Below, in pieces: positions 18,348 through 27,718 of a stretch of 64,000 bases of DNA. Each line of letters opens with the position of its first letter. Position 1 is the stretch's first letter. The stretch is from assembly GCA_964596185.1 (NCBI GenBank), contig CAZQUE010000017.1:1-64000 (forward strand), read 5' to 3'. Below the pieces are notes generated by a model, which was not told the DNA's origin, ran no database searches, and saw only the letters and a program-made list of their open reading frames with translations. This DNA comes from DYKG01 sp964596185. GTDB lineage: Bacteria; Muiribacteriota; Ozemobacteria; Ozemobacterales; Ozemobacteraceae. A program made the position numbers and the translations under genes.

Positions 18348-20194
18348 CAGTTGCTGTCCTTGTTCCAGACTTTTCTGGTTTCGCCGCATCTGAGCATCAT
18401 TGCACCAAAATATGGGTTAGCAAGTTCTTCAGGAGCCTGGAACCAACTGGCACCTTTGTTGTCGAACGCCATGGGGCAATAATCTTCATGTATCTGCAGT
18501 TCGAGCTGTCCTCCGCTTAGAAGCAGCAGTTCTTTTATTGCAGAAGTGAGCGGCAAAAGATGTTCTCTTGCGACTTTAATTTCTTTTTCGCCGGCCATGT
18601 TCATTAAAGGTGGCATCAGCTTTTCAGCGACGGCCTGAATTTTTTTGTTGCCGCTGTGCATCAATGGTGAGAGTTTTTTATGGGCTTGAGACGCTGCATC
18701 GTTTGGCAGTTCATCGGCAGCGAGTCTGCGGGAAATCTCAAGGCATGAGCTGAGAAAACCTTCAAGTGCCTTTTTTTCGTCTTCGCTTAACTTTTGCATC
18801 TGCTGTGGCTCTGAAAGCACGCGATCAGGACTCATCATGCTCAGGCCGGCTCTGATCTGTTGCTCAGCATCGAGTTTGAAGGCGCTTTCACTGACAATTT
18901 CGTCACCGGCTTCAAGACCGGAAAAAACCAGATACCCGCTGTCAACTTTCGGACCGAGGATTATTTCGCTGGCTTCATAGGTATTTTCTTTCTTTGAGCT
19001 CTTGCGAAAGACCAGCGATCTGGTTCCGCTCCACAAAACTGCAGTTTCAGGAACAAGAAGCGGCGGTTTGCCGCCTGGTTGTGTGCTTATGCCAACGCTT
19101 TCAACAGGCACCAGGGCCATGCCGCAGACATCGCAGCTGCCCGGGCCATCTTTTATAACCTCCGGGTGCATGGGTGAAATCCATTTGCCGGCGAGAGCGG
19201 GGTTCAATACCTCACCTTTGCGGCCAATTGCAACCTTAACCGTTACTCTTCCGAACATTCCGGGTTTTAACTGACCTTCTTCATTGTCGATATTGATGCG
19301 GGCATCGACAGTGCGCGAACTGGTTGATAGAACCGGAGATATGAAAGAAATAACTCCGGGGAAAATCCGGCCCGGGTAGGCTTCGAACTCACACTCTACC
19401 TTTTGTCCATAGCGAAGCCATTGAATGTCGCGTTCATAAACCGCAGCCACAAGCCACAGCCTCTTCATGTCGGCAATTGAAAAAAGCCGGGTGCCCTGAT
19501 TGACATACATGCCTTCCTTTACCGACTTTTCAATTACAATTCCGGCGGCGGGAGAATTAATGGTAACCAGCTCTTCGTTTTGCTCAGCAAGTTTGAATTG
19601 CTCAACCTGTTCCGGTGAAATACCCCAGCGCAGCAAGCGCTCGGTTACAGCGCGATGCAGTGATTCATTGCCGATGGTTCGTCTAAGCTCTTCCCTGGCC
19701 GCAAGCAGGTCGGGGCTGTAAAATTCAGCCATATGATCATTTATTTGAACCGGAATACCTGTATAGTTAACATGCAGTTTTTCTATGCGCCCGCCCACCC
19801 AGGCAGTAACGTGTTTAACTCTGGTTTCATCGAGTTGAATCGTGCCGGGAAGTCGCAGGGTTCTCGTTGCTGGTCCGCTGCTAACCTGGCTGGTCTGCAC
19901 CTGTGCCAGCCTGGCGGCCGCATCTGAAAGTTTGAGCTCGCCAGGCGAAGCCGAGAAAGAATCTTCACTCAAGGGTATGAGATCCATAAAGCATTTGGGG
20001 CATTTTCCCTGTTTGGGTTGTTTAATTTCCGGATGCATTGAGCAGGTCCAGATCTGGGGCTGCTTTTTAACTTCCTGCGTCGCGGTTTGTTCAGGGGCGG
20101 TGCCTGGAAAAACAAGGCCAAAGATGAACCCGGCGAGAAAAATCGCGAGAATTTTCAGCCAGCCGCGAGTATTTTTTTTATCAGTTTCGCTCAT
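18347..20194 (-). CDS. cusB: CusB-type periplasmic adaptor with two heavy-metal-binding domains
   Basis: The 615-residue protein has an N-terminal anchor (about 13-31). A first heavy-metal-binding YHS-like motif follows (TCSMHPEIKQPKQGKCPKCF; C51, M53, H54, C65, C68), then the adaptor lipoyl/hairpin/barrel domains. A second metal-binding motif (SPMHPEV...CDVCGMALV, about 340-365) follows, and then a C-terminal DUF3347-like domain ending YCPMAFDNKGASW...NPYFGAMMLRCG. It would collect periplasmic metal and pass it to CusA. It overlaps the upstream channel gene by 14 bases and the pump by one. Confidence 0.93.
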   Translation of the reverse strand: MSETDKKNTRGWLKILAIFLAGFIFGLVFPGTAPEQTATQEVKKQPQIWTCSMHPEIKQPKQGKCPKCFMDLIPLSEDSFSASPGELKLSDAAARLAQVQTSQVSSGPATRTLRLPGTIQLDETRVKHVTAWVGGRIEKLHVNYTGIPVQINDHMAEFYSPDLLAAREELRRTIGNESLHRAVTERLLRWGISPEQVEQFKLAEQNEELVTINSPAAGIVIEKSVKEGMYVNQGTRLFSIADMKRLWLVAAVYERDIQWLRYGQKVECEFEAYPGRIFPGVISFISPVLSTSSRTVDARINIDNEEGQLKPGMFGRVTVKVAIGRKGEVLNPALAGKWISPMHPEVIKDGPGSCDVCGMALVPVESVGISTQPGGKPPLLVPETAVLWSGTRSLVFRKSSKKENTYEASEIILGPKVDSGYLVFSGLEAGDEIVSESAFKLDAEQQIRAGLSMMSPDRVLSEPQQMQKLSEDEKKALEGFLSSCLEISRRLAADELPNDAASQAHKKLSPLMHSGNKKIQAVAEKLMPPLMNMAGEKEIKVAREHLLPLTSAIKELLLLSGGQLELQIHEDYCPMAFDNKGASWFQAPEELANPYFGAMMLRCGETRKVWNKDSN

Positions 20195-21551
20195 GATTAA
20201 CTCTCACTTTTATGCTCCCTTTACCGAGATCATAGAGAATTTCGGCACCAAGTTTTCTGGCGGTGAATTCCGCGTCTATTCTGCTCATACCTGCGTTGAG
20301 AAGGCGTCGTTCGGCTTCGATCAGCTCCTGAAAACCGGCTTTTCCGTTTTCGTAGCGGGATTTAACGCCGGCAAATGCCTCTTCAAGCTCTGGAATCATC
20401 TGGCTGCTGATAATATAAAGGTTTTCGCGGGCGAGTTTTAAAGAGGCGGTATGGGTAATTTGTGCGGCTTTGAGTCGGTTTTCAATGAAGATCTGTCGGG
20501 CCCGGGCAGCTTTGCTGCGTTCCCGCAGCTGATAAAGGAAGACGCGATTAAATTCAATGCTGCTGTCTTTGGCCATGTTTATGTTCTGATAAGACATTGA
20601 ATGACTCATATCGCCCCGGTTTTGTAAGGATGAAATACTGGTAAATTCGGGAAAAGATGCGCGCTGAAGCAGAAGGGCCATTTTTTCGAGTCTTTGTGCT
20701 GCTGCTATGGTTGCCGCTATTTCCGGATGCGGTTCCTCGTTGGTCTGTTGTTCCTGATTCAGTCGGGGCGATTGCAAAAAAGCTAAGTCGGGTTTGAGGT
20801 GCGCATTCAGTAAGGCTTGAATTTCCTGTTCATTGCTTATCAATTCACTTTTTAACCGATTTTGTTCGATAAGCAATTGTCGGCTTTCGTTCGCGATCAT
20901 GGTAAGTTGTGCCAGAGTAATGTTGCCGTTGCGATACAGGCTTTCAGAAGTTTTATGCAGGCCGGTGTAGAGTCGGCTGGTTTGTTTTATCAGCCTGTGC
21001 TTGCCTTGAACTTGAAGTTGGCGATAGGCAAGTATTCTTGTTTTTTTCGCCAGGTCAAGCAGGGCGATATTCAGCTTTTCGCGAGCTTCAGCGGCTATGA
21101 GATTCGCAATTTCCAGCTTCAGGGCAGAGACTCCGGGCAATGGATGCTCTTTACTCAGCGGTACCAATTGCCGGCTTTGTTTGGCAAAGGCCGCGAATTG
21201 TTCGAGAACAGGCTCAATTGCCTGGGTTTGGCTCAGGTTAAACTGCGCGGCGCGAAACAGACGCCAATGCTTTTCAATTTCGGGGTTATAGGTCAAAACG
21301 AGTTCTACAAGCTTTTCGACATCTTTTACTGGTATTGTCTTTGGTGCAATTTCCGGCTTGAACGCTTTTGAATCAGTTGATTCATGACTATCAATGCTGG
21401 CCTCTGGTGTTTGCCGCTGATCGGTGCTGACTTTTCGCGACCCTGTTTCACTGAGTTTCTGCTTTTGCAGGCGATAAAAGCCGGTTTCTGGCATTGTCCA
21501 TGCCGGCAGGCTGAGCATAAAAATCGCAGTTGCCAAAAAAAGCTTCTTCAT
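20181..21551 (-). CDS. TolC-family outer membrane factor (second of a tandem pair)
   Basis: The 456-residue protein has a signal peptide (MKKLFLATAIFMLSLPAWTM), a variable linker of about 55 residues and a helical OEP domain. Recognisable stretches are VLTYNPEIEKHWRLFRAAQ, LEIANLIAAEAREKL and LIEAERRLLNAGMSR. It lies directly before the CusB-like adaptor (14-base overlap) and directly after another TolC-like gene (ATGA overlap). It is probably the channel, or one of two, for the metal pump; it is more divergent than its neighbour. Confidence 0.85.
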   Translation of the reverse strand: MKKLFLATAIFMLSLPAWTMPETGFYRLQKQKLSETGSRKVSTDQRQTPEASIDSHESTDSKAFKPEIAPKTIPVKDVEKLVELVLTYNPEIEKHWRLFRAAQFNLSQTQAIEPVLEQFAAFAKQSRQLVPLSKEHPLPGVSALKLEIANLIAAEAREKLNIALLDLAKKTRILAYRQLQVQGKHRLIKQTSRLYTGLHKTSESLYRNGNITLAQLTMIANESRQLLIEQNRLKSELISNEQEIQALLNAHLKPDLAFLQSPRLNQEQQTNEEPHPEIAATIAAAQRLEKMALLLQRASFPEFTSISSLQNRGDMSHSMSYQNINMAKDSSIEFNRVFLYQLRERSKAARARQIFIENRLKAAQITHTASLKLARENLYIISSQMIPELEEAFAGVKSRYENGKAGFQELIEAERRLLNAGMSRIDAEFTARKLGAEILYDLGKGSIKVRVNHERN

Positions 21552-22834
21552 GGCTGGTCACCTCGGTCGCTGAGGTCAAAGGGCATGCCGGAAAACTTTT
21601 CCAGTTCTGTGGCGCTGATGAAAAGATCTGCTTCAGCCCGCAAAGCAGCAATTTGCAATGAGTAGAAGGTGTTTGAGGTTTCAAGGTAATCAGCGAATTT
21701 TTCCGGGTTCTGTAGAAACACTGAGTTGGCAGTTTCCAGTGCCGTCCGTGCCTGGGGAATAATGGTGTCTTCATAAATCTGAAGCAGGCGTTGGCGATTG
21801 GCAAGATTGAACCAAAGCTCGCTAAGTTTTGCCCTGGCCTTGCTGCGTTCGGCTTCAATGCTTGCTTCGGCTTCGAGTTTTTTCTCTCTCGCTTCATCAA
21901 TGCGGCTGCGATTTTTCCCCTGCCAGATCGGCAGATTCATCTGCACGAAGACACCTTTGGCATCAGTGCCTTCGCCTTTGAGAAAGGTGCCGTTCAGGTC
22001 TGGTCTGCTGCCGGTAAATGACTGGCTGAAACCTATGGCAAAGTCGGGTTTGTTGGCCAATTTTGCCAGCTTAAGGCCTGTGTCGGCAACTTTTTGCTGG
22101 TTTTTCGCGGCAAGTATTTCAATCCTTTGTTTAAATGTTTCCGCAAAAATTTCTGTTGAACTGGCCGGCAGATAATGCTTTGGTAAACTGTTAAACCAGC
22201 TCTTATGAAAAATTTCGTTTCCGCTTAATTCTCTGAGTTTGTCGGTTTGAGTTTGCAGTAACTCAGAAAATCTTATCAGATCGTTGGCATTCTGTGCCTG
22301 CTGACTCTGAACTTTTATCACCGGCAGGAGCGAAGCTCCGGTTTGTATTGAATTGATGTTATCGCCGATAAGTTTGATTATCTTCTGCTGTTCAAGGGTG
22401 AGTCTTGTCGCTGCCGAGAGAAAATAAACTTCGGCCCAGGTTTTCTTGATTTCGCTTATCAGGTCGCGAAGCTTTATTTCATAATGAAACCTGTCATTTT
22501 CAGAGAGTAAATGATGCAGTTTTATGGCGGTTTTTTGCCGTCCGGGATAGGGCAGGGCCTGACTAATGGTGAGAACCTGATTTTGTTCTCCGGTTCTGGT
22601 TTGCACTGGCTCGAGATTGTGCCTGAAGTTAACTTGTGGATCAGCCAGAGCGGTTTTGTGAACGATCGCTTTACGACCTGCCTGCCAGCGATGATAAGTG
22701 CCTTTTAGTTCAGGGTTGTGCTTAAGACAGCTCTCAATAAGCTTTTTAAGCCCTTCTTTTGCCTCTTCTGCCCGATTTGTTGCGGGCAACAGCAGCAAAA
22801 GAACGAACGACAAAATCAGTTTGTTTTTGAACAT
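21548..22834 (-). CDS. cusC: TolC-family outer membrane factor (first of a tandem pair)
   Basis: The 428-residue protein has a signal peptide (MFKNKLILSFVLLLLLPATNRA) and OEP helices: LIESCLKHNPELKGTYHRWQ, then ADPQVNFRHNLEPVQTR and ISQALPYPGRQKTAIKL, the last typical of heavy-metal (CusC/CzcC-like) channels. It follows the YHS protein by 30 bases. Gene symbol is given by position and family only. Confidence 0.85.
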   Translation of the reverse strand: MFKNKLILSFVLLLLLPATNRAEEAKEGLKKLIESCLKHNPELKGTYHRWQAGRKAIVHKTALADPQVNFRHNLEPVQTRTGEQNQVLTISQALPYPGRQKTAIKLHHLLSENDRFHYEIKLRDLISEIKKTWAEVYFLSAATRLTLEQQKIIKLIGDNINSIQTGASLLPVIKVQSQQAQNANDLIRFSELLQTQTDKLRELSGNEIFHKSWFNSLPKHYLPASSTEIFAETFKQRIEILAAKNQQKVADTGLKLAKLANKPDFAIGFSQSFTGSRPDLNGTFLKGEGTDAKGVFVQMNLPIWQGKNRSRIDEAREKKLEAEASIEAERSKARAKLSELWFNLANRQRLLQIYEDTIIPQARTALETANSVFLQNPEKFADYLETSNTFYSLQIAALRAEADLFISATELEKFSGMPFDLSDRGDQP

Positions 22835-22864
22835 CGATGTTGGAGTTCCTTCTCAGAAAATCAG

Positions 22865-23269
22865 CTATTTATTTTTACTCTCTTCATTGTGGTAGAAAGT
22901 GATGGTTTTTGCAACCCGGTCGATGGTGAAGAACTTAAGCTCGGCATTCTCGCCGGTGACCGGGCATTTTCCTTCCGGGTTGGTTACCTTGAGGGTTGTG
23001 AGAGTCGCATTTTTCAGCTTGTCTGCAAATTTTTCCGGGTTTGCGGCAAAAGCTCCGATGCAGCCGGCGCAACAGAAATAGTAGAGCTTTCCGTCAACAA
23101 TGGTATTGACCGACTGATTGATTTTCCCGCCCATGACCGGGCAGGTCTCAGTCATAACCTCGACAATTTCTTCGGGAAAAATGTTTATGAAATTTGTCGC
23201 CGAACTTGGTGCCAGTGACGCACCAGAAATTAAAATTACCATCAGAAGAGCAATAATACGGGTTTTCAT
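22865..23269 (-). CDS. Exported YHS-domain metal-binding protein
   Basis: The 134-residue protein has a signal peptide (about 1-24). A YHS-type domain has C43 in TCPVMGGK, YYFCCAGC (C66, C67, C70) and FAANPEKF, and a second CPVTGE motif (C102) lies near the C-terminus. YHS domains bind copper or other soft metals and often accompany Cus systems. As first gene of the metal-efflux operon it is a plausible periplasmic metal carrier. AGGAGG sits just before the ATG and a good promoter lies upstream. Confidence 0.85.
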   Translation of the reverse strand: MKTRIIALLMVILISGASLAPSSATNFINIFPEEIVEVMTETCPVMGGKINQSVNTIVDGKLYYFCCAGCIGAFAANPEKFADKLKNATLTTLKVTNPEGKCPVTGENAELKFFTIDRVAKTITFYHNEESKNK

Positions 23270-23298
23270 TTGTGTACCTCCGTTTTAATGACACTATA

Positions 23299-23327
23299 AA
23301 TGTATCCCTAATTTGCCGGCAGGTCAA
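23299..23327 (-). promoter_or_regulatory. Promoter of the heavy-metal efflux operon
   Basis: On the minus strand TTGACC (23327-23322) and TACATT (23304-23299) are 17 bases apart, about 30 bases upstream of the YHS start codon. I saw no CueR/CusR-type operator spacing (19-bp MerR style) here. Confidence 0.6.
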
Positions 23328-23504
23328 ATTACAAGAATTCTCAATTCAAATGTCCATTCCTGGTTAATTTTCAAAAGTTGTTTTTATACAGAAACCTAAT
23401 GAAAAATTCTCTTCTTTTACGGCACTTCAACCAGCAAAATGATCTTTTTGAAGCGTTGGCAAAAATCAGATTGACCCAGTGGCTCTTTGACACAGATTAA
23501 TACT

Positions 23505-25559
23505 ATGGATAAATCTAAGAAAAAGAATATGTTGTCGGAGTCGAACAGTCCTTATTTATTGCAGCACCAGGACAATCCTGTGGCCTGGTATGAATGGGGC
23601 GAGCAGGCCTTTGCCGCCGCCCGTGAAACTGAGCGCCTGATTTTTTTGAGTATCGGCTACTCTACCTGTCACTGGTGTCATGTCATGGCGCATGAGTCTT
23701 TTGAAGATGAAAAAGTAGCCGATATTTTAAATGAAAATTTTATTGCGATAAAAGTAGATCGCGAAGAACGCCCTGACATTGACAAAATATACATGGATGT
23801 CTGCCAGGCAATGACCGGCAGCGGCGGCTGGCCGTTGACCCTAATTATGACTCCTGAACAGATACCGATTTTTGCCGGAACTTACTTTCCGAAAGAGGCT
23901 AAATACGGGCGGCCGGGCTTAATTGATATTCTCATTATTCTTGCTGATAAATGGCGTAAGCAGAGGGATAAGCTGATGCGGCAGGCTCAGGAAATCGGAC
24001 AGGCCTTCTCGCAAACGCCGATCCCGGATGCGGCTGGGCTGATTCCGCAAATGCTTGACGCGGCGGTGCAAAACATCGCCCGTGCTTATGACCCCAGATA
24101 CGGTGGTTTTGGCTCGGCCCCCAAATTCCCCATGGGGCATCTGCTGCTATTTCTTGCCCGCAATGCCGGAAGAAACAAGGATCAGGTTCTATTGCAAAAA
24201 GTCGAAAACACTCTGCTGAAAATGTATCGCGGTGGGCTTTTTGACCAGGTTGGTTTTGGTTTTTATCGCTACAGCACTGATGAAAAATGGCTGATTCCCC
24301 ATTTCGAAAAAATGCTTTACGATAATGCTTTGCTGATTATGGCGGCGGTTGAGCTCTATTCAGTTACTCGTAATCAGCTCTATGCCGAGATTGTCGACAA
24401 GGTTTTTACCTATCTTCAGCGCGATTTGACCAGCTCTGAAGGGGCGTTCTTCTGTGCCGAAGACGCTGACAGCGAGGGCGAAGAAGGTCGATTCTATGTG
24501 TTTTCTGCCGCTGAATTTGCCGATCTTGCCGGTTCAGACGCAGCAATTATGCAACAATTCTTTGGTGTTAGCGCGGGTGGCAATTTTGAGGGTGCGAATC
24601 ATTTGCATATCAGTGAGCCCATAGTTGATTTCTGTCGTAAGCGCGGCCTCAATCAGGCCGAGTTTGTGCAGAAAGTCGAGGTCTTGCGGCAGAAATTGCT
24701 CGATTATCGTGGGCAGAGAGTTCGACCATCCAGAGATGACAAGGTTCTCACTGCCTGGAATGGTCTTATGATCAAAGCCCTGGCCGAAGCGGGAAAAGTC
24801 TTGCAACGCTCAGACTATATTGCCGCGGCTTCCCGGGCGGCAGCATTTGTTTTAAATAATCTCAAACGCAATGATAACAGTCTTTATCGTAGCTGGCGAC
24901 GCACTAAAGCATCGATAGACGGATTCCTCGAAGACTATGTATTCTTAACCGCCGGGCTTTTAGAGTTGTTTCAGGCTGAGTTTAATGCTGACTGGCTGCG
25001 TCAGGCTCTTGAATTGCATCGTTATGCTCTTGAAAACTTTGCCGGCGAGCAATCGGGGGTATTTTTCGAAAGCGAGATCGGTTCAGAAAAGCTCTTGAAT
25101 CGGCCATACAATCAATATGACGGCGCAATGCCTTCGGCTGTGGCCCAGCTTGCTTTAAACGCCATTTCTATCGGGCATTTGTGTGCTGACACCGAGCAGC
25201 TTGATATTGCCGGTAAAATTGTCGAAAGGGCCGGAAGACTGATAAAAGAAGCGCCATCCGGCTTCGCCTGGCATTTAACCGCCTATGATCTGCTGGTCAA
25301 CCCGGGCGACAGTCTCATGATATTTGCGCAAAGCAAAGAAGAAGCACAGCCCTTCATCGAAGAATTCCGGCGCCATTATCGGCCCGGCGCCTTGATTGTG
25401 GTTTTGCATGATGAGAATGTCGCAACGCTGAAAACCCTAATGCCACAAGTTGCTGAAATAAGCACAGAATCTGGACCGAGCGCAATAATTTGTCGCCAGT
25501 TTTCCTGCCTGCCCCCGGTAAAAAGCCTCGAAGATCTTAAAGCTCTTATTGATCAATGA
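23505..25559 (+). CDS. Thioredoxin-domain protein, DUF255 / YyaL-SPPAG type
   Basis: The 684-residue protein combines an N-terminal thioredoxin-like domain (STCHWCHVMAHESF, Cys55 and Cys58, then AIKVDREERPDIDKIYM and GSGGWPLTLIMTP) with a C-terminal alpha/alpha six-toroid similar to glycosyl hydrolase or epimerase barrels (GGFGSAPKFPMGH; GGLFDQVGFGFYRYSTD; PHFEKMLYDNALL). This architecture is widespread but its biochemical role is unsettled. ATG at 23505 is preferred to a TTG 18 bases earlier; a third ATG at 23529 is possible. It is monocistronic. Confidence 0.93.
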   Translation: MDKSKKKNMLSESNSPYLLQHQDNPVAWYEWGEQAFAAARETERLIFLSIGYSTCHWCHVMAHESFEDEKVADILNENFIAIKVDREERPDIDKIYMDVCQAMTGSGGWPLTLIMTPEQIPIFAGTYFPKEAKYGRPGLIDILIILADKWRKQRDKLMRQAQEIGQAFSQTPIPDAAGLIPQMLDAAVQNIARAYDPRYGGFGSAPKFPMGHLLLFLARNAGRNKDQVLLQKVENTLLKMYRGGLFDQVGFGFYRYSTDEKWLIPHFEKMLYDNALLIMAAVELYSVTRNQLYAEIVDKVFTYLQRDLTSSEGAFFCAEDADSEGEEGRFYVFSAAEFADLAGSDAAIMQQFFGVSAGGNFEGANHLHISEPIVDFCRKRGLNQAEFVQKVEVLRQKLLDYRGQRVRPSRDDKVLTAWNGLMIKALAEAGKVLQRSDYIAAASRAAAFVLNNLKRNDNSLYRSWRRTKASIDGFLEDYVFLTAGLLELFQAEFNADWLRQALELHRYALENFAGEQSGVFFESEIGSEKLLNRPYNQYDGAMPSAVAQLALNAISIGHLCADTEQLDIAGKIVERAGRLIKEAPSGFAWHLTAYDLLVNPGDSLMIFAQSKEEAQPFIEEFRRHYRPGALIVVLHDENVATLKTLMPQVAEISTESGPSAIICRQFSCLPPVKSLEDLKALIDQ

Positions 25560-25569
25560 CTTATCTCTG

Positions 25570-25590
25570 ATCAGGAAATTCCTGATTTTA
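25570..25590 (+). terminator. Weak hairpin after the DUF255 gene
   Basis: ATCAGGAA, a central A, then TTCCTGAT form a palindrome followed by TTTA, 10 bases after the stop codon. The stem would be short with a tight loop, so termination is uncertain. Confidence 0.3.
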
Positions 25591-25649
25591 CCAGGATGCT
25601 TCCTTTCTCCGCCTGCAGAAACTATTTCGGCGGTTTGCAAAAGTGGTGC

Positions 25650-25689
25650 TTGTAAGAATGCTTGGTTATTTGGTAAAATAGCCAAATAA
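25650..25689 (+). promoter_or_regulatory. arsR promoter with overlapping ArsR operator
   Basis: TTGTAA (25650-25655) and TAAAAT (25674-25679), spacing 18, form a promoter just ahead of arsR. The -10 lies inside a perfect inverted repeat, TTATTTGG (25666-25673) and CCAAATAA (25682-25689), with an 8-base spacer. This is the expected placement for autorepression by ArsR, relieved by trivalent arsenic. Confidence 0.65.
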
Positions 25690-25704
25690 TCAAGGAGTTT
25701 TTTA

Positions 25705-26040
25705 ATGCCATACGATTCTTTTAAAAATAGATCGCAGATCTTCAAAGCGCTTGCCCACCCAACAAGGCTTTTTATTGTCGATAAACTCTCTGAAAAAGAG
25801 TGCTGTGTGTGTGAATTCGTTAATGAATTGAATGTTGATTTTTCGACAGTTTCCCGACATTTGGCAGTTTTGAAAAATGCCGGGATCATCGCTGATGAAA
25901 AGCGTGGGCAACAGGTTTTCTATAAGTTGCTTATGACTTGTGTCTGTTCTTTCAATCGATGTATCGACAGCTTTTTAAAGGCTCATGAAACGCCGCCTGA
26001 AGTTTGTCTGGAATGCAATCTTTCCGGAGAAAAGCAGTGA
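25705..26040 (+). CDS. arsR: ArsR-family metalloregulator
   Basis: The 111-residue winged-helix repressor has ALAHPTRLFIVDKLSEKECC, the cysteine-rich recognition segment ECCVCEF (C33, C34, C36; compare ELCVCD of classical ArsR), and helix-turn-helix VDFSTVSRHLAVLKNAGII. More cysteines follow in TCVCSFNRC and CLEC at the C-terminus. It should sense As(III)/Sb(III) or an organoarsenical and derepress the downstream island. AAGGAG precedes the ATG. The stop codon overlaps the GTG start of the permease. Confidence 0.92.
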   Translation: MPYDSFKNRSQIFKALAHPTRLFIVDKLSEKECCVCEFVNELNVDFSTVSRHLAVLKNAGIIADEKRGQQVFYKLLMTCVCSFNRCIDSFLKAHETPPEVCLECNLSGEKQ

Positions 26041-27341
26041 ATGTCTGGAAAAATGAATGGAAAAGCTTTTTAACTGTAGCAGTTGTTTTTCTCGCCTGTT
26101 ATTATCTGCCTGTTGGCACGCCAAGGTTTGATAATGCAGTGCTCGAAGCATTTCATCTGGTAAAGTGGTATGCTCAGGAACACGTTTTGCTCTGTCTGGT
26201 TCCGGCTTTTTTTATTGCCGGTGCAGTAGGGGTTTTTGTCAGTCAGGCCTCAGTGATGAAATATCTTGGCGCAAAAGCCAATAAGATTTTAGCCTATGGT
26301 GTAGCGGCCGTTTCAGGCAGTATTCTAGCTGTTTGCTCATGTACGATTCTTCCGCTTTTTTCCGGAATCTACCGCATGGGTGCTGGTCTTGGTCCTGCCT
26401 GTGCTTTTCTCTACAGTGGACCTGCGGTCAATATTCTGGCAATTGTTTTGACTGCGAGAATACTAGGCATGGAGTTGGGTATTGCCCGAGCTCTGGGTGC
26501 CGTTCTTTTCAGTATCATCATTGGTTTGCTGATGCACTTTATCTTTCGCGAGGAAGAAGAGGCAAAAGCTGCTGCCCAAATGGCGATGCCTGAGCCTGAA
26601 GTTAAGCGTAACCTGCTTCAAAATGGCCTTTATTTCGCATCGATGGTTGGCATTCTTGTGTTCGCCAACTGGGGCAGGCCGCAGGAAACAGAAGGCCTTT
26701 GGGCAACCATTTACGGTGCCAAATGGATGATAACCGGTGTTTTTTATCTGGTATTTTCTTTGATTTTAACAATCTGGTTTGAGCTCAAGGCTTGGAAAGC
26801 CGTTCTTTCTGTCGCTGCAGTAGGCATTTCCGGCTTTGTTTATCCCGAATATCCTCTAATCCCTTTCACTGTTGGTTCCATGGCCCTTACATTGTTTACC
26901 AGCACTCAAGAGGGTGAACTTTCTGACTGGTTTAACATGTCCTGGGATTTCGCCAAAAAAATCCTGCCACTTCTGCTTTTTGGTGTAGTAATCGCTGGCG
27001 CATTGCTTGGCCGGGTCGGTCAGGAAGGCTTGATCCCCTCTGAGTGGGTCGCTAAAGCTGTTGGTGGCAATTCTTTATGGGCCAATTTCTTCGCATCTTT
27101 TGCTGGTGCGTTCATGTATTTTGCTACACTGACTGAAGTTCCTATTTTGCAGGGTCTTATCGGCAGCGGTATGGGAAAAGGCCCGGCATTGGCCCTTCTT
27201 CTTGCCGGTCCGGCTTTGAGCCTGCCCAATATGCTGGTTATCAGAAGCGTTCTCGGCACAAAAAAAACGGCTGTTTTTGTTTCACTGGTAATCATCATGG
27301 CTACAATCAGTGGTCTGATTTTTGGAACTATATTCCCCTGA
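26037..27341 (+). CDS. arsP: ArsP-type permease (DUF318 family)
   Basis: The 434-residue polytopic membrane protein has about ten helices and the hallmark VCSCTILPLFSGIY followed by GAGLGPACAFLYSGPAVNIL, repeated in the second half as PALALLLAGPALSLPNML. DUF318 permeases include ArsP, which exports trivalent methylated and aromatic arsenicals, as well as other putative metal exporters. GTG at 26037 is chosen because GGAGA lies six bases upstream and it overlaps the arsR stop (GTGA). An ATG at 26004 would lie inside arsR without a ribosome binding site. Context favours arsenic. Confidence 0.85.
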   Translation: MNVWKNEWKSFLTVAVVFLACYYLPVGTPRFDNAVLEAFHLVKWYAQEHVLLCLVPAFFIAGAVGVFVSQASVMKYLGAKANKILAYGVAAVSGSILAVCSCTILPLFSGIYRMGAGLGPACAFLYSGPAVNILAIVLTARILGMELGIARALGAVLFSIIIGLLMHFIFREEEEAKAAAQMAMPEPEVKRNLLQNGLYFASMVGILVFANWGRPQETEGLWATIYGAKWMITGVFYLVFSLILTIWFELKAWKAVLSVAAVGISGFVYPEYPLIPFTVGSMALTLFTSTQEGELSDWFNMSWDFAKKILPLLLFGVVIAGALLGRVGQEGLIPSEWVAKAVGGNSLWANFFASFAGAFMYFATLTEVPILQGLIGSGMGKGPALALLLAGPALSLPNMLVIRSVLGTKKTAVFVSLVIIMATISGLIFGTIFP

Positions 27342-27356
27342 CGGAGGTAATTTAAA

Positions 27357-27587
27357 ATGAAAATTCAAATTCTTGGAACCGGTTGTCCTTCTTGCGCCAA
27401 ACTTGCTCAAAACGCTAAACAGGCTGCTACTGAAGCCGGCGTAGACTTCGAAATCGAAAAGGTTACCGACATCAACCAGATAACCGCTTTCGGTGTAATG
27501 ATGACCCCAGCGCTTGCTGTTGATGGTCAGGTTAAAATTGTCGGCAAGGTCGCTTCTCCTGAAGAAATAAAAAAAGTTCTAAAGTAG
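27357..27587 (+). CDS. Small thioredoxin-like protein (redox-active disulfide family)
   Basis: The 76-residue thioredoxin-fold protein has CPSC at Cys10-Cys13 (LGTGCPSCAKL), a cis-proline in MMTPALAVDGQV and a terminal VASPEEIKKVL helix. This matches the redox-active disulfide protein 2 family often found with ArsP/DUF318 permeases and cytochrome biogenesis-like genes. It probably supplies electrons or shuttles arsenic/thiols for the permease or for the ArsF-like protein. Strong GGAGG ribosome binding site, 15 bases after the permease gene. Confidence 0.85.
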   Translation: MKIQILGTGCPSCAKLAQNAKQAATEAGVDFEIEKVTDINQITAFGVMMTPALAVDGQVKIVGKVASPEEIKKVLK

Positions 27588-27718
27588 ATATGACGCAAAA
27601 TCAGGATTGCATCAATAGAGCAACTTCTAATTCTTTACTTTGCTGATTCGCACCAGGAACATGGTTCACAAACTTGTTGCTGTATATAGCTTTTAAAGGG
27701 AATTTGGGAGCACCAAAA

